Below are positions 8,431-18,189 of a stretch of 47,839 nucleotides of DNA, piece after piece (the stretch's first letter is position 1; the number at the start of each line of letters is the position of its first letter). The notes beneath the pieces were generated by a model, which ran no database searches, was not told the origin of the DNA, and saw nothing but the letters and a program-made list of their open reading frames with translations. The translations under genes and the position numbers were made by a program. Location of the stretch: positions 1 through 47,839 of the forward strand of contig BJGL01000010.1 in NCBI GenBank assembly GCA_014190475.1, in the 5' to 3' direction. The stretch comes from Bacteroidota bacterium (lineage in GTDB: Bacteria; Bacteroidota; Bacteroidia; Chitinophagales; Chitinophagaceae).

Positions 8431-9630
8431 ATGCCAGCTATTTCTACCCGAGGTGAACAAATGCCTCCCTCCCCAATTAGAAAACTAGTTCCTTATGCAG
8501 AAGCTGCAAAAAAGAAAGGAACAAAGGTTTATCATCTCAATATTGGACAGCCGGATATTGAAACTCCTGCAGCCATTATGGATGCGGTTAGAAAAGCATC
8601 CATCCCCGTGCTGGAGTATAGCCATAGTGCTGGCAATGAGAGTTACCGTAAAAAGTTAGTAGAATATTATGCTAAAGCAGGCATTTCACTTTCCCATGAG
8701 GAAATCATGATCACAGCCGGAGGAAGTGAAGCTATTCAATTTGGATTTTTTGCATGCTTGAATCCGGGCGATGAGGTAATTGTACCTGAACCCTTTTATG
8801 CTAACTATAACGGGTTTGCTTGTGCTGCGGGAGTAAAAGTTGTACCCATTACATCCATTATTGAAAAAGGGTTTGCCTTACCGCCCATTGCTGAGTTTGA
8901 AAAAGTGTTGACCACAAGATCCAAAGCAATCCTGATCTGTAACCCCAATAATCCAACGGGTTACCTCTACAGCGATCAGGAAATGGAAGCCTTGGGCCAA
9001 CTTTGTAAGAAACATGATCTCTACTTATTTAGTGACGAAGCGTACCGGGAATTTTGCTACACGGGTGAAGCGATGAGCGCACTATCCCTAAATGGCTTGG
9101 AGAAACAAGTAATAGTCATGGACACTATATCTAAACGCTATAGTGCTTGTGGAGCCCGCATTGGCGCCTTTATTACACGCAATAAAGAGGTGTATGCAAC
9201 AGCCATGAAATTTGCACAGGCGCGTTTAAGTCCTCCTGGACTTGCGCAAATCATGGGAGAGGCAGCAGTAGATCTGCCAGCTGATTTTTTTGATGCTCCC
9301 AAGGCTGAATATCAAGCCCGCCGTGACCTATTGGTCAAACGATTGAATCAAATGCCCGGTGTATTTTGTCCCAATCCCGGAGGAGCATTTTATGCGATAG
9401 CTCGCTTACCGATTGATGATTCTGATCGCTTTTGTCAATGGCTACTGGAGTCTTTTTCCTATGAAGGCCAAACGCTCATGCTGGCACCTGCTACAGGCTT
9501 CTATGGCACGGCAGGGCTTGGCAAGCAAGAGGTCCGACTGGCATACGTTTTAAACTTGACATCGATTGGAGCAGCAATGGATTGCTTAGAGAAAGCCCTT
9601 GAAGCATACCCCGGAAGGAAATTGAACTAG
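8431..9630 (+). CDS. PLP-dependent class I/II aminotransferase (aspartate aminotransferase-like)
   Basis: This 399-residue fold-type I enzyme transfers an amino group from an amino acid to a 2-oxoacid using pyridoxal phosphate. Visible marks are NIGQPD (37-42), NPNNPTG (171-177), SDEAYREF with the cofactor-contact Asp and Tyr (201-208), and the Schiff-base lysine K235 in DTISKRYSACGARIG. The start at 8431 (MPAISTRGEQMPPSPIRKL) matches the usual beginning of this Bacteroidota group. The in-frame ATG ten codons upstream lies before the promoter box and is rejected. The second DUF1573 gene follows after seven bases and is probably co-transcribed. The amino-acid preference is not certain. Confidence 0.9.
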   Translation: MPAISTRGEQMPPSPIRKLVPYAEAAKKKGTKVYHLNIGQPDIETPAAIMDAVRKASIPVLEYSHSAGNESYRKKLVEYYAKAGISLSHEEIMITAGGSEAIQFGFFACLNPGDEVIVPEPFYANYNGFACAAGVKVVPITSIIEKGFALPPIAEFEKVLTTRSKAILICNPNNPTGYLYSDQEMEALGQLCKKHDLYLFSDEAYREFCYTGEAMSALSLNGLEKQVIVMDTISKRYSACGARIGAFITRNKEVYATAMKFAQARLSPPGLAQIMGEAAVDLPADFFDAPKAEYQARRDLLVKRLNQMPGVFCPNPGGAFYAIARLPIDDSDRFCQWLLESFSYEGQTLMLAPATGFYGTAGLGKQEVRLAYVLNLTSIGAAMDCLEKALEAYPGRKLN

Positions 9631-9637
9631 ACTGCAT

Positions 9638-10051
9638 ATGAAGCCCATTTTAGCCCTTTTTTTTCCGATAGGTATAATTGCCGTTGCCCAAACGCCAGTT
9701 AATGAAGCGAACCAAGTAAGGTTTAATAAAGGCGTTCATAATTTTGGATTCTTGCAATTAGGGGTACCTGCCACCTGCACCTTTACAATAACCAACGCAA
9801 GCAAGAAAAAGATAGAAATAGAAAAAACCTGGGCTGGCTGTGGATGCACCACCCCTAAAATTAGTCGCAGCAGTGTTGCCCCCGGTCAACAAGCCCAGCT
9901 CAGCGTTACCTATAATGCAGGAGCTGAAGAAGTTTTTCTAAAAGAAATCTATATCAAATTAAAAGGGAGTGACAATATCTATGTGCTTCGTGTAAAAGGG
10001 CAGGTACTGAGCAAAAAAGAGTACCAACAAAAATTTCCCTCTAAAAGCTAA
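9638..10051 (+). CDS. Secreted DUF1573 protein (second copy)
   Basis: The 137-residue product has a signal peptide ending near AVAQ (residue 18) and one DUF1573 Ig-like domain. The domain includes HNFGFLQLGVPATCTF and the core WAGCGCTTPK, closely matching the protein at 6439. It starts seven bases after the aminotransferase stop, so it probably shares that transcript, and it ends at a strong hairpin. Its function is unknown. The conserved Cys-Gly-Cys may be a structural disulfide or a metal or thiol site. Confidence 0.85.
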   Translation: MKPILALFFPIGIIAVAQTPVNEANQVRFNKGVHNFGFLQLGVPATCTFTITNASKKKIEIEKTWAGCGCTTPKISRSSVAPGQQAQLSVTYNAGAEEVFLKEIYIKLKGSDNIYVLRVKGQVLSKKEYQQKFPSKS

Positions 10052-10062
10052 TGCTTACTAAT

Positions 10063-10094
10063 AAAGAAAGCCTCCAATTTGGAGGCTTTCTTTT
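10063..10094 (+). terminator. Bidirectional terminator between convergent operons
   Basis: GAAAGCCTCC (10066-10075) pairs perfectly with GGAGGCTTTC (10081-10090) around an AATTT loop, extended by AAA/TTT. A T run follows on the plus strand, and an A-rich flank gives T-rich sequence on the minus strand. It lies between the DUF1573 stop at 10051 and the convergent lipoprotein stop at 10115, and likely ends both transcripts. Confidence 0.9.
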
Positions 10095-10114
10095 GAATAT
10101 CATGAGAGCAGAAA

Positions 10115-11098
10115 TTACTGCTTTCTTAGAGTTAGTACATACTGACCAGCTGAAACTGTTGGAGCACCAAATACGTGATGGTTCAATAACATTGTCATCA
10201 CTACCGGAGTAGTACAGGAGAAAATAAAGTTTCCTGTTCCAACTGTAGAAACCGCATACTGCGTTGCACTTGGACTTGTACTGTATTTACCATAATACTG
10301 GTTTGTTACAGTAGCTACGCCCGTGCTGGCGTTAACGTTAATCGTCCAAGTTTGAGGACTATTAGCACCAGGATAAGCCATATTAGGATAAATTCCAAAA
10401 GTAGACATTGAAGTAGCTGTAGTGGCTGTAATTGGGCTTGGAATTACATCTCCAGGTGCCCAGTCTTCCCACTGGTCCGTAACAACTACATAATTACCAG
10501 GCATTCTTGCAGGATCAAAAGGACAAACTACACTAGCTCTGAATGAGAAAACAGAGTAGTAAAAGTTAGCTCCACTTCCAGAGAAGTTTGAGTTGTTGAT
10601 GGTGAACTTTTTACCTGATTTGGTAACAGCCTCCACGTAACATGTGAAGATGCTACCCGGAGCAAAGTTTCCAGTATTTACATTCAGCTGCAAGCCGAGC
10701 GCGGTTGCAATTTCCTGTGCAGATACATAAATATCAAAGTAACTAGTATCTCCATCAGCAATGGTGTATTTCTTAATAAAGCGCCAAGCCGTTTGGTTAG
10801 CATTGGTATTGCGAACCACGTAAATGTTTGCAGTTGCTACAGGGTCATTTCCCCATGAACGAACACGCACACCAACACGGGCATTTGCTAAATTACCAGC
10901 GTCCAAGGTGTTTGCTAAAACGCTTTGATCCGTCCAAGTGTTGGTTCCTGGATCAAAAGTAGCCTTACCCTTCAGGTAAGAACCATTTGTCAACCCCGCC
11001 ATAAAACGGTCGAAGTCGTTTTCAGTTTTCTCGGTACAACCCGATAACCAAACGAGGGCTAAAAGGGCTGAAACAAGTACAGAAATTTTTGCTTTCAT
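10115..11098 (-). CDS. SusCD-linked surface lipoprotein of unknown function
   Basis: The 327-residue protein has a lipoprotein signal peptide with lipobox LSGC (Cys21). The rest is beta-rich, with Asn/Thr-rich strands and no motif I recognise. It is the last gene of a SusC-SusD operon, starting 19 bases after SusD, the place often held by SusE/SusF-like ligand-binding lipoproteins. By position it probably binds or retains the ligand of this SusCD pair on the cell surface; this is inferred only from context. The gene ends at the shared terminator near 10063. Confidence 0.7.
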   Translation of the reverse strand: MKAKISVLVSALLALVWLSGCTEKTENDFDRFMAGLTNGSYLKGKATFDPGTNTWTDQSVLANTLDAGNLANARVGVRVRSWGNDPVATANIYVVRNTNANQTAWRFIKKYTIADGDTSYFDIYVSAQEIATALGLQLNVNTGNFAPGSIFTCYVEAVTKSGKKFTINNSNFSGSGANFYYSVFSFRASVVCPFDPARMPGNYVVVTDQWEDWAPGDVIPSPITATTATSMSTFGIYPNMAYPGANSPQTWTINVNASTGVATVTNQYYGKYSTSPSATQYAVSTVGTGNFIFSCTTPVVMTMLLNHHVFGAPTVSAGQYVLTLRKQ

Positions 11099-11117
11099 TT
11101 GAAATTATTTAAACGTT

Positions 11118-12824
11118 TTAGAAACAATTGGCTGAACCGTTATCCCAGAAAACCTTTACGGTATTATCAGTCTTTTGCTTTGCATTTAGGTTGAGCGTAA
11201 CGTGATCGGTTGGATACCAAACACTGCGAATAAAGGGACCAGGTTGAGGATTCAACATGGGCTGCAGGTTTGTGGGCATACCTGTACGACGATAGTTGTT
11301 ATATGGTTCTACCCCATTACCAAAGGAAGCAATGTGGTATTCCTTCATCACTACATTCAACTTAGTCGTATTAGTTGCAGCTGCATCAAATGCACCTAAA
11401 ACTGCATTTACGTATTGAGTTACATCTGCTGTGGAGGGTACAAAGGTAGGATTAGGAGTTACTGTCATAGTACCTGGGAAATTAAGAACCTTAGTGATAG
11501 ATTGTCTAACACCTGCTTCCAATAATGTGCGTGCTGCGGTAGCAGTACCTCCTAAAGCAAGCTGTGCTTCAGCTAGTAAAAAATGAGTATAAGAAGACAG
11601 CCAAATTGGATGTATTCCTGCTCCACGTGCACCAGGTGTACCCGTTAAAGTAACGATACTGGCCTGCACACTTGAAGCGGCTCCTGTGTTTACAGCTAAG
11701 GCATCAAAGTCACCACCGGCGGGGTAAATACCCCAAGCAGTACGGTGCTGACCATCGGGAGGAATACCAGAGGGATCTCCATGATCACGTCCAAAATATC
11801 CATCACCAGCCATACAGTAGGCCATACCAGCGGGGTAATGCCCAGGACTCAATTGACCTTGACAGGCTAAGGCAGTAGCAGGAAGTAAGAACTGTCCAGA
11901 TGAAGTTTGTCCGTTACGGGCAGTGATTTGACGACGGAAATAATAACGAGTACGAGGATCAACTAACCCTTTTTCTGTTACCATCTCCCATGCTAGATAA
12001 GTAGAAATATAAATCCCAACACCGCCAGCGGCGCGGTAACAGCTATTGTACTTGGGATGGCGTGAGTTGGGGTTTTCCAACTGTGTACCAAAACGGAAAA
12101 CAAAATCCTCAGCCTCGGTATCAATAATATCACCCGCAGTTACGATTGCTGCAATCTTAGTGTTTGCACTTGCGTCAACTAAACGTGTAGTCATGTAGGC
12201 CTTCAACTTGAGAGTTTTCGCCAACGTGATCCAACGTGTTTTATTACCATTGTAATATAAGTCGTTGCTTGGGCTAGAAGCTGCTGTCTTTGCAAAATTT
12301 ACAAGAGCAGAATCTAAAAGTGCCAAACAATTTGCATATACATCCTGTCCTTTATCAATTTTAGGATTGATCACGGAATTAGCAGGATTAGCAGCTTCAG
12401 TCCAGGGAACATCACCAAAGAAGTCAACTAAAGCCATCCCCGTGTATGCTTTCAACACCTGACCAATTCCCAAATGGAAGAAACGATTCTGCGCGCGAGC
12501 TAATGGCTCCATAGCGTTGATCTGTGTTAACACATTTCGGTAGGCGCTACCCCAAACACCATTAAATGTTTCCGGACGGTAAGCATTCAGATAGATACTA
12601 CCCCCCATATTCCATTGGCGAGTCATTTCCATCCCACGGTCGGATAGAGAGTTAAATACGTCTGCGAAGCTGAGCTGCGCAGCGTTTAGATATAGATCTG
12701 TATCAGCCTTATCCAACGTTGGAACGTTGGGGTTTGCCAACATATCGTCCAGTCTTTTTTTACAAGACGAAAGTGTTAACAAGGAAGCTGCAACAGCAAT
12801 TAGAATTAATTTATTTCTATACAT
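11118..12824 (-). CDS. SusD/RagB-family outer-membrane lipoprotein (SusD-like_2 type)
   Basis: This 568-residue lipoprotein has lipobox LSSC (Cys21) followed by KKRLDDMLANPN, a start typical of the SusD-like_2 group. The N-terminal half holds helical tetratricopeptide-like repeats (for example YLNAAQLSFADVF and TRWITLAKTLKLKAYM). SusD proteins sit on top of the SusC barrel as a lid that captures ligand. The gene starts 11 bases after the SusC stop and is clearly in the same operon. The ligand cannot be predicted: no glycosidase, polysaccharide lyase or peptidase gene is beside it. Confidence 0.9.
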   Translation of the reverse strand: MYRNKLILIAVAASLLTLSSCKKRLDDMLANPNVPTLDKADTDLYLNAAQLSFADVFNSLSDRGMEMTRQWNMGGSIYLNAYRPETFNGVWGSAYRNVLTQINAMEPLARAQNRFFHLGIGQVLKAYTGMALVDFFGDVPWTEAANPANSVINPKIDKGQDVYANCLALLDSALVNFAKTAASSPSNDLYYNGNKTRWITLAKTLKLKAYMTTRLVDASANTKIAAIVTAGDIIDTEAEDFVFRFGTQLENPNSRHPKYNSCYRAAGGVGIYISTYLAWEMVTEKGLVDPRTRYYFRRQITARNGQTSSGQFLLPATALACQGQLSPGHYPAGMAYCMAGDGYFGRDHGDPSGIPPDGQHRTAWGIYPAGGDFDALAVNTGAASSVQASIVTLTGTPGARGAGIHPIWLSSYTHFLLAEAQLALGGTATAARTLLEAGVRQSITKVLNFPGTMTVTPNPTFVPSTADVTQYVNAVLGAFDAAATNTTKLNVVMKEYHIASFGNGVEPYNNYRRTGMPTNLQPMLNPQPGPFIRSVWYPTDHVTLNLNAKQKTDNTVKVFWDNGSANCF

Positions 12825-12835
12825 GGTTGCGGATT

Positions 12836-15800
12836 TTAGAAGGTTAATCTTAAGCTAGCTCCGAAACGACGAGAGGAAGGAGCAGTCATTAATTCAAAAC
12901 CACGGGCAAAGCTGCTTACTCCCAATGTAGAAGTTTCAGGATCGAAGTTGGTGTACTTAGGGAAGCTAGGTGCCTTATACCAAAGGTTCTGGCCTGATAC
13001 TGTAAAAGAAGCACTTCCGAATGGAGATTTCTTTAACAGATTCTCAGGTATAGAGTAGGACAAAGAAGCTTCACGCAAACGAATTACAGTAGCATCCCAA
13101 ACTCCAAACTCATCAGCAGATACCAGACGGTTGTTAAAGAACACGTCAGAAACTGAGATCTGCACGTTATTGGGTTCACCAGCTTGATTTACACCAGGGA
13201 TTACCCACATTTGCTGACGATCAACCTCTGTGTCTTTAGTTACTCCGCGAGATAATAAGATCAATGGAGTCATCGCAAACATATCACCTCCGCGAGAATA
13301 ATCCCATTGCATACGGAAGGAGAGACGCTTGTAAGAAAAGTTTGTGATACCGGTCAATTGGAAATCAGGATTAGAGTCACCAAGAATGCCTAGTGTAGGA
13401 TCTACGATGTAGTTACCATCAGGACCAACTACTGGCTGATTTCCTTTATTAGGATCACGAAGCACTTTTGAACCATAAATCAAACCGAGTGGCTGGTTGG
13501 GGAAAGCAAACAAACCTAGGTCGCTATACCCTGCCAATCCGATTTGTTGAATTTCATCAGGAAAATCATACGCCTTATTACGGTTTAAGGTAAAGTTGGT
13601 GTTGATATCCCAGTTGAATTTCTTGTTACGGATGATAGTATAACCCAATCCTAATTCAATACCCTTGTTCTCTACTGTAGCAGCATTGATACTTTGTACA
13701 GTGTATCCTGAAGATGGATCCAAGTCTTTATCTAAGATCTGATCAGGGTTTACTCGGCGATATAAAGTCAAATCAAGGTTAACACGGTTGTTGAACAAAC
13801 GTCCTTCAATTCCAAATTCAGTCTCTTTAGACAACTCAGGACGAAGTGCTGTATTTGGACGACGGCCACCCAACGTATTGGAGTTAACAACTGTACCACC
13901 AGAGGTAATAAAGCGGTTTGCTTGGATACCCAGCGTAGCACGCGTTTGATAAGCATCTCCGAAAGAGGCACTGGTTGAATAACCTAAACGCATCTTCAGA
14001 TAATTTACCACTTTGCTGGAACGCAATGCGTCAATAGCAGAGGAAGGGATAAAGGAAGCCGTTACGTTAGGATAAACCTTGTTACGGTTAGCGGACTCGA
14101 ACTTAGAGGACCAGTCGCTTCTTGCTCCTACGTTCACGTATAGATAATCCTTGTAACCAAAGGAGGCAAATCCAAAGGCCCCCAATAGCATTTGCTCAAC
14201 TTTGTAGTCGAGGTCATTACCACTATCACCCGTTTTGTTCTGCGTGATAAAGTTGGAGTGGTCAAATAAATCAAACACTAACTGCTGTGAGCTATATTGA
14301 CCGAATTGCTTGTAATTATTAATGTATGCGTTAGCTCCAGCCTCAACATTCAATGTGATATCATCAGTAAGTTTTGTATTATAACTCGCTAACATGGAGT
14401 GATCCCAAATTGCACGGTTTACATACGTAGTTCTGTAGAAACCGAGCGGGAATTCAGCAGCACCTTTGTTATGTTCATGAATGTGCTCCTCGGCGTAGTT
14501 ATCAAATCCAATTTTGTAAGTAAAGTTGAGTGACTTACCTAAATCGTAACGCAATTGCACATTACCATAAGCACGATTGGTATTCTGCTTCACACGAGAA
14601 TTAGCAATTGTCCAACGCGGGTTGGTAATATCATTACCAGAACGGTAGTAAACGGAAGAACCGTCGGCAGGATTTTGATAAGGCCAGTTCATTAGGTCAA
14701 CTGAAGTTGGCGTATAGATCAAGTCCCCGAAAACAGATACTCCATTATCAGATCCGCTACCGGTACTACTTGCAGTAGGAGGCGTTTTGAATTTAGTAGT
14801 AGTGAAGTTGATAGAAGAAGTTAATGTAAAGTTGTTGGTCAACTTAGCATTACCACCCACACCAAAAGTGTGACGTACCACATCATTCTCAGGAGTAAAT
14901 CCTTTATCGGTAAGTGTACTGAAGTTAGCATTCATTGCTAAACCAGGTCCGCCACCATTGATGTTGATACCTGTGTTGGATACGACCCCTGTACGGAAGA
15001 AATTTTCGATAGAGGGGTAGAATTTATAGTCATACTTTGCCCCAACTAGCTCAGGAAACGCTCCACGCAATGCTGGACGATCGTAAGGGTGAGGTAAGCG
15101 CATAGGAGGATTAGTAAAGGCAATAGATGACCAGTTACTAAAGAAGTTACCTACCGCATTGTTAAATCCATTACCATACTTAGTGGTGTACTCTGGAATG
15201 TTAGCCACTTCATTGGTAAATACAGATTGGCTAACAGTAATTTCTGTTTTCTTGCGTTGACCACGAGATACAGCACCATTCTTGGTAGTGATCAATACCA
15301 CACCATTACGTCCCAAGGAACCATATTGTGTAGTTGCACTCAATCCTTTTAATACACTGACACTCTCAATGTTGTTAGGATCGATATCGAAGAAACGGCT
15401 ACCCGTTTGGTTACCGTATAAGAAACTTCCTTGTGTATTGGTAGAACCATCAAAAGGAACTCCATCCACTACAAATAAAGGTTGAGAGTTACCACTGATG
15501 GTGGATACACCACGAATAGTAATGTTAGTACCAGATCCGGAGATACCACTACTGTTTAAAATATTAACACCCGGAGCTTTACCCTGTAACAAACGCATGG
15601 GGTCGCCCTCAGGACGTAACTCCAATTGTTTTTTGTCTACAGAGGCAACCGCATATCCAAGCGCTTTTTTCTCACGCTTGATACCGAGCGATGTAACTAC
15701 TACCTCTGAAATAGTTTCAGAAGAAGCAGCTAATGTTACTTTGGAAGCATTCGAAGCAGCTACCTCGGTAGCAGCGAATCCAACACTTGAAATAACAAGT

Positions 15801-16009
15801 ACAGTTCCACCATTGGGTACACTCAGGGTAAAACTACCACTGGCATCCGTAGAGGTACCATTCTTGCGATTGTTCTTTTGCACTACAGACGCACCGACAA
15901 CGGGTGCACCTTTGTCATCAAGAACCTTACCAGTTACGCTCTGCTGTGCCATCAATGTGGAAAAACAGAACGTTACTAGCGAAACGAGTAAGAGCAATTC
16001 TTTTCTCAT
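12836..16009 (-). CDS. SusC/RagA-family TonB-linked outer-membrane transporter
   Basis: From the ATG at 16009 the product is 1057 residues (a TTG two codons upstream is less likely). Its order is signal peptide (1-21), a carboxypeptidase-like regulatory domain starting SVTGKVLDDKGAPVVGASV (24-42), the SusC signature around SEVVVTSLGIKREKKALGYA (101-120), a plug domain with ITIRGVSTI and PLFVVDGVPFD (about 130-230), then a 22-strand-type barrel. It imports a SusD-captured ligand using TonB energy. It is the first gene of the operon and 182 bases separate it from the upstream symporter gene, so a promoter is expected there, although only a weak box is visible. Confidence 0.93.
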   Translation of the reverse strand: MRKELLLLVSLVTFCFSTLMAQQSVTGKVLDDKGAPVVGASVVQKNNRKNGTSTDASGSFTLSVPNGGTVLVISSVGFAATEVAASNASKVTLAASSETISEVVVTSLGIKREKKALGYAVASVDKKQLELRPEGDPMRLLQGKAPGVNILNSSGISGSGTNITIRGVSTISGNSQPLFVVDGVPFDGSTNTQGSFLYGNQTGSRFFDIDPNNIESVSVLKGLSATTQYGSLGRNGVVLITTKNGAVSRGQRKKTEITVSQSVFTNEVANIPEYTTKYGNGFNNAVGNFFSNWSSIAFTNPPMRLPHPYDRPALRGAFPELVGAKYDYKFYPSIENFFRTGVVSNTGININGGGPGLAMNANFSTLTDKGFTPENDVVRHTFGVGGNAKLTNNFTLTSSINFTTTKFKTPPTASSTGSGSDNGVSVFGDLIYTPTSVDLMNWPYQNPADGSSVYYRSGNDITNPRWTIANSRVKQNTNRAYGNVQLRYDLGKSLNFTYKIGFDNYAEEHIHEHNKGAAEFPLGFYRTTYVNRAIWDHSMLASYNTKLTDDITLNVEAGANAYINNYKQFGQYSSQQLVFDLFDHSNFITQNKTGDSGNDLDYKVEQMLLGAFGFASFGYKDYLYVNVGARSDWSSKFESANRNKVYPNVTASFIPSSAIDALRSSKVVNYLKMRLGYSTSASFGDAYQTRATLGIQANRFITSGGTVVNSNTLGGRRPNTALRPELSKETEFGIEGRLFNNRVNLDLTLYRRVNPDQILDKDLDPSSGYTVQSINAATVENKGIELGLGYTIIRNKKFNWDINTNFTLNRNKAYDFPDEIQQIGLAGYSDLGLFAFPNQPLGLIYGSKVLRDPNKGNQPVVGPDGNYIVDPTLGILGDSNPDFQLTGITNFSYKRLSFRMQWDYSRGGDMFAMTPLILLSRGVTKDTEVDRQQMWVIPGVNQAGEPNNVQISVSDVFFNNRLVSADEFGVWDATVIRLREASLSYSIPENLLKKSPFGSASFTVSGQNLWYKAPSFPKYTNFDPETSTLGVSSFARGFELMTAPSSRRFGASLRLTF

Positions 16010-16191
16010 TAGCAACTGATTTTTAAAATTTAGTTTGGGCTATCAAATGCAATATACCTACCGAAGGGCAGTAAATAGCACGTGAAAGCTGCATGCGAAC
16101 TTAACAAAATATTCACAAAAAAATAAAAAGTAACTAAAAATTGAATTTGAAAAAAGGGAAAAATGAGTTTACATTATTGATATTCAATAAA

Positions 16192-17400
16192 TTAAAGAGG
16201 GTTTAACTCCTTTTCCATATCCTCCCTTGAAAATAGCTCCTCGTTAATGGATAAAAAAACAGTGGCTACCCCATTTCCGATAAAGTTAGTAATAGCTCTG
16301 GCTTCAGACATAAAACGATCAACACCCAATAATAAAGCTAGTCCCTCAACGGGTATCACTTTAACTGCGCTGAGCGTGGAGGCAAGAATGATAAAACCAC
16401 TACCCGTAACGCCTGCCGCACCTTTTGAGGTCACCATTAAAACACCAAATATGGTTGCCACTTGGCCAACTGTTAAATCCACTTGAAAGACTTGTGCCAG
16501 AAAAATGATGGCCATCGAGAGATAGATAGATGTTCCATCCAAATTGAAGGAGTAACCAGTAGGGACTACCAAGCCAACTACAGAGCGATGACACCCCATT
16601 TTTTCAAGTTTGTTCATCAATGACGGAAGCGCCGCTTCTGAGGAAGATGTTCCCAACACAATCAGCAATTCTTCACGAAGGAAACGAAGAAATTTCCAAA
16701 TACTAACCTGGTAATAGCGTAAAACACTTCCCAATATGAGGATGATGAATAAGAACATAGTGATATAAACACATAACATCAACTTACCCAGCGGTAAAAG
16801 TGCCGCCAAGCCATATTTACCAATCGTAAATGCCATGCCTCCAAAAGCACCAATAGGTGAAAATTTCATTACCCACCCTAGTGCTTTAAAGAGATAGCCG
16901 GATGCCCACTGCACTTTTTCTAATGCAAGTATTTTGTAGCGGGAGCGATTTAAGAAAAGACCAATTAGAATAGAAAGAAGTAAAAACTGAATGGTTGAAT
17001 TTTCTCTAAAAAATGAAAGCATTGAAATGCCTCCACTTTTTTGATAAGCACTCACAGCCGATGGATTAATTCCTGAAGCAATGATTCCAGAACCCGGTTG
17101 TATCAAATAGGCAACTACAACTCCAATCAATAATGCAATAGTGGTAATCACTTCAAAATAAAGGATGGCCTTTCCTCCTATTCTACCTACCCTCTTCAAA
17201 CTATCCATGCCACAAATACCTGAAATAATGGTAACAATAATAATGGGGTTAATAAAAAGCTTTACTACCTCAATAAAATATTTGCCTAATGGCTGCATGG
17301 CCACAGCCATATCGGGATAAAAATGGCCCAGCAAGATTCCCAATGCAATGGCAAGCAACACCCATAGGGTGAGATTTTTTCGAATTGCTTTCAATTGCAT
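16192..17400 (-). CDS. dctA: C4-dicarboxylate:cation symporter, DctA type
   Basis: This 402-residue inner-membrane protein belongs to the DAACS family (glutamate/dicarboxylate:cation symporters). Re-entrant loop 1 has TSSSEAALP (251-259). GYSFNLDGTSIYL (282-294) and SSKGAAGVTGSGF-like TSKGAAGVTGSGF (324-336) follow, then DRFMSEARAITNFIGNGVAT (361-380). The NLDGT form, rather than NMDGT, and the C-terminal half as a whole are those of DctA, which imports succinate, fumarate, malate or related acids with protons or sodium. Its ATG overlaps the stop of the SGNH hydrolase gene by one base (TAATG), which implies translational coupling. It is the last gene of the SusC-SusD-hydrolase-transporter operon. 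No terminator is visible after it. Confidence 0.85.
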   Translation of the reverse strand: MQLKAIRKNLTLWVLLAIALGILLGHFYPDMAVAMQPLGKYFIEVVKLFINPIIIVTIISGICGMDSLKRVGRIGGKAILYFEVITTIALLIGVVVAYLIQPGSGIIASGINPSAVSAYQKSGGISMLSFFRENSTIQFLLLSILIGLFLNRSRYKILALEKVQWASGYLFKALGWVMKFSPIGAFGGMAFTIGKYGLAALLPLGKLMLCVYITMFLFIILILGSVLRYYQVSIWKFLRFLREELLIVLGTSSSEAALPSLMNKLEKMGCHRSVVGLVVPTGYSFNLDGTSIYLSMAIIFLAQVFQVDLTVGQVATIFGVLMVTSKGAAGVTGSGFIILASTLSAVKVIPVEGLALLLGVDRFMSEARAITNFIGNGVATVFLSINEELFSREDMEKELNPL

Positions 17401-18161
17401 TAGAGTGCTTGGGGGATTATGCTGTTTACCACACTAAGACCGAGCGTAATTTCCTCTTTTGTTACTTGCATAATTCTAAAAGTCTCCCCGTCACGATCAA
17501 AGTAATTAAACACTGTTGGCAATGAGGATGGTAATTGTCCAGTAATAGATTTAACAAAACACAATGCTGCAATGAAAGTGCCGAGATTACTAGGATGTGA
17601 GCCATCACTACTGTAGAGAGTGGCCTGTGGCATACTTTTCAAAAATTCCTGCCAGCTATCACCAACTCTAACTCTGGAAGCTCCACACTGTTTTGCTAAT
17701 CGCGAATAAGCGCTATTGATAACCCCTTGCGTTTCCGGCGTTTTTTCTCGTGACCATGTATTATAAATGAAGGGCCTAGCTTTTTTACTTTTAATTAGTT
17801 CACAGAGTAACCCACCGTAATATAACAAACTATCTGGTGCTTCAATTGGACGCATGCTATGGTCATGAAAAACCACAATATCATAGCTACCATTTTGAAT
17901 TAAGGTTTTTGACTTTAATCCCTTATGCTCATTCCAATGCTCGCCCAGGTTAGTACCGCCTACAGTGGACTTTGTACAAATCAATTTTGTATCAAGACTA
18001 TCTGAGATCAGCGACACCATCTGTATCAGGTTGTTGTAGTACGTATAGGAGTTGCCCACAAATAGCACGCGTAATGTGTCGCGGTTTGTTCTTGCCTGTG
18101 CATGGGAGCTAAGCAACAAGACAAAACAAATCAAAGCAAAGTATCCACGCTGAAGTTGCAC
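17400..18161 (-). CDS. Secreted SGNH/GDSL-family hydrolase (DUF4886-like)
   Basis: The 253-residue protein has a signal peptide (about 1-23, ending AQA), so it acts in the periplasm or outside. The SGNH fold is shown by block I RVLFVGNSYTYYNN with nucleophile Ser38, a Gly-Gly at 68-69 in a block II position, and block V SSDGSHPS with Asp186 and His189. Block I has GNS rather than GDS, typical of DUF4886 proteins. The block III Asn is not obvious (FHDHS at 98-102). Such enzymes cleave esters, often acyl groups on sugars. The start is GTG: no in-frame ATG is nearby. It follows SusD by 28 bases and overlaps dctA by one base. Confidence 0.8.
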   Translation of the reverse strand: MQLQRGYFALICFVLLLSSHAQARTNRDTLRVLFVGNSYTYYNNLIQMVSLISDSLDTKLICTKSTVGGTNLGEHWNEHKGLKSKTLIQNGSYDIVVFHDHSMRPIEAPDSLLYYGGLLCELIKSKKARPFIYNTWSREKTPETQGVINSAYSRLAKQCGASRVRVGDSWQEFLKSMPQATLYSSDGSHPSNLGTFIAALCFVKSITGQLPSSLPTVFNYFDRDGETFRIMQVTKEEITLGLSVVNSIIPQAL

Positions 18162-18189
18162 GATGTTTATATTAAATGCAAGGTTCTAG

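Noticed and set aside
8383-8460. Longer start for the T9SS surface protein
   Set aside because: It would put 26 unsuitable residues before a clear signal peptide and overlap the divergent aminotransferase gene.
15498-16019. Open frame of 173 codons on the plus strand opposite the SusC signal/plug region
   Set aside because: It lies fully inside a clear SusC gene on the other strand, has no recognisable domain, and reads like an antisense frame.
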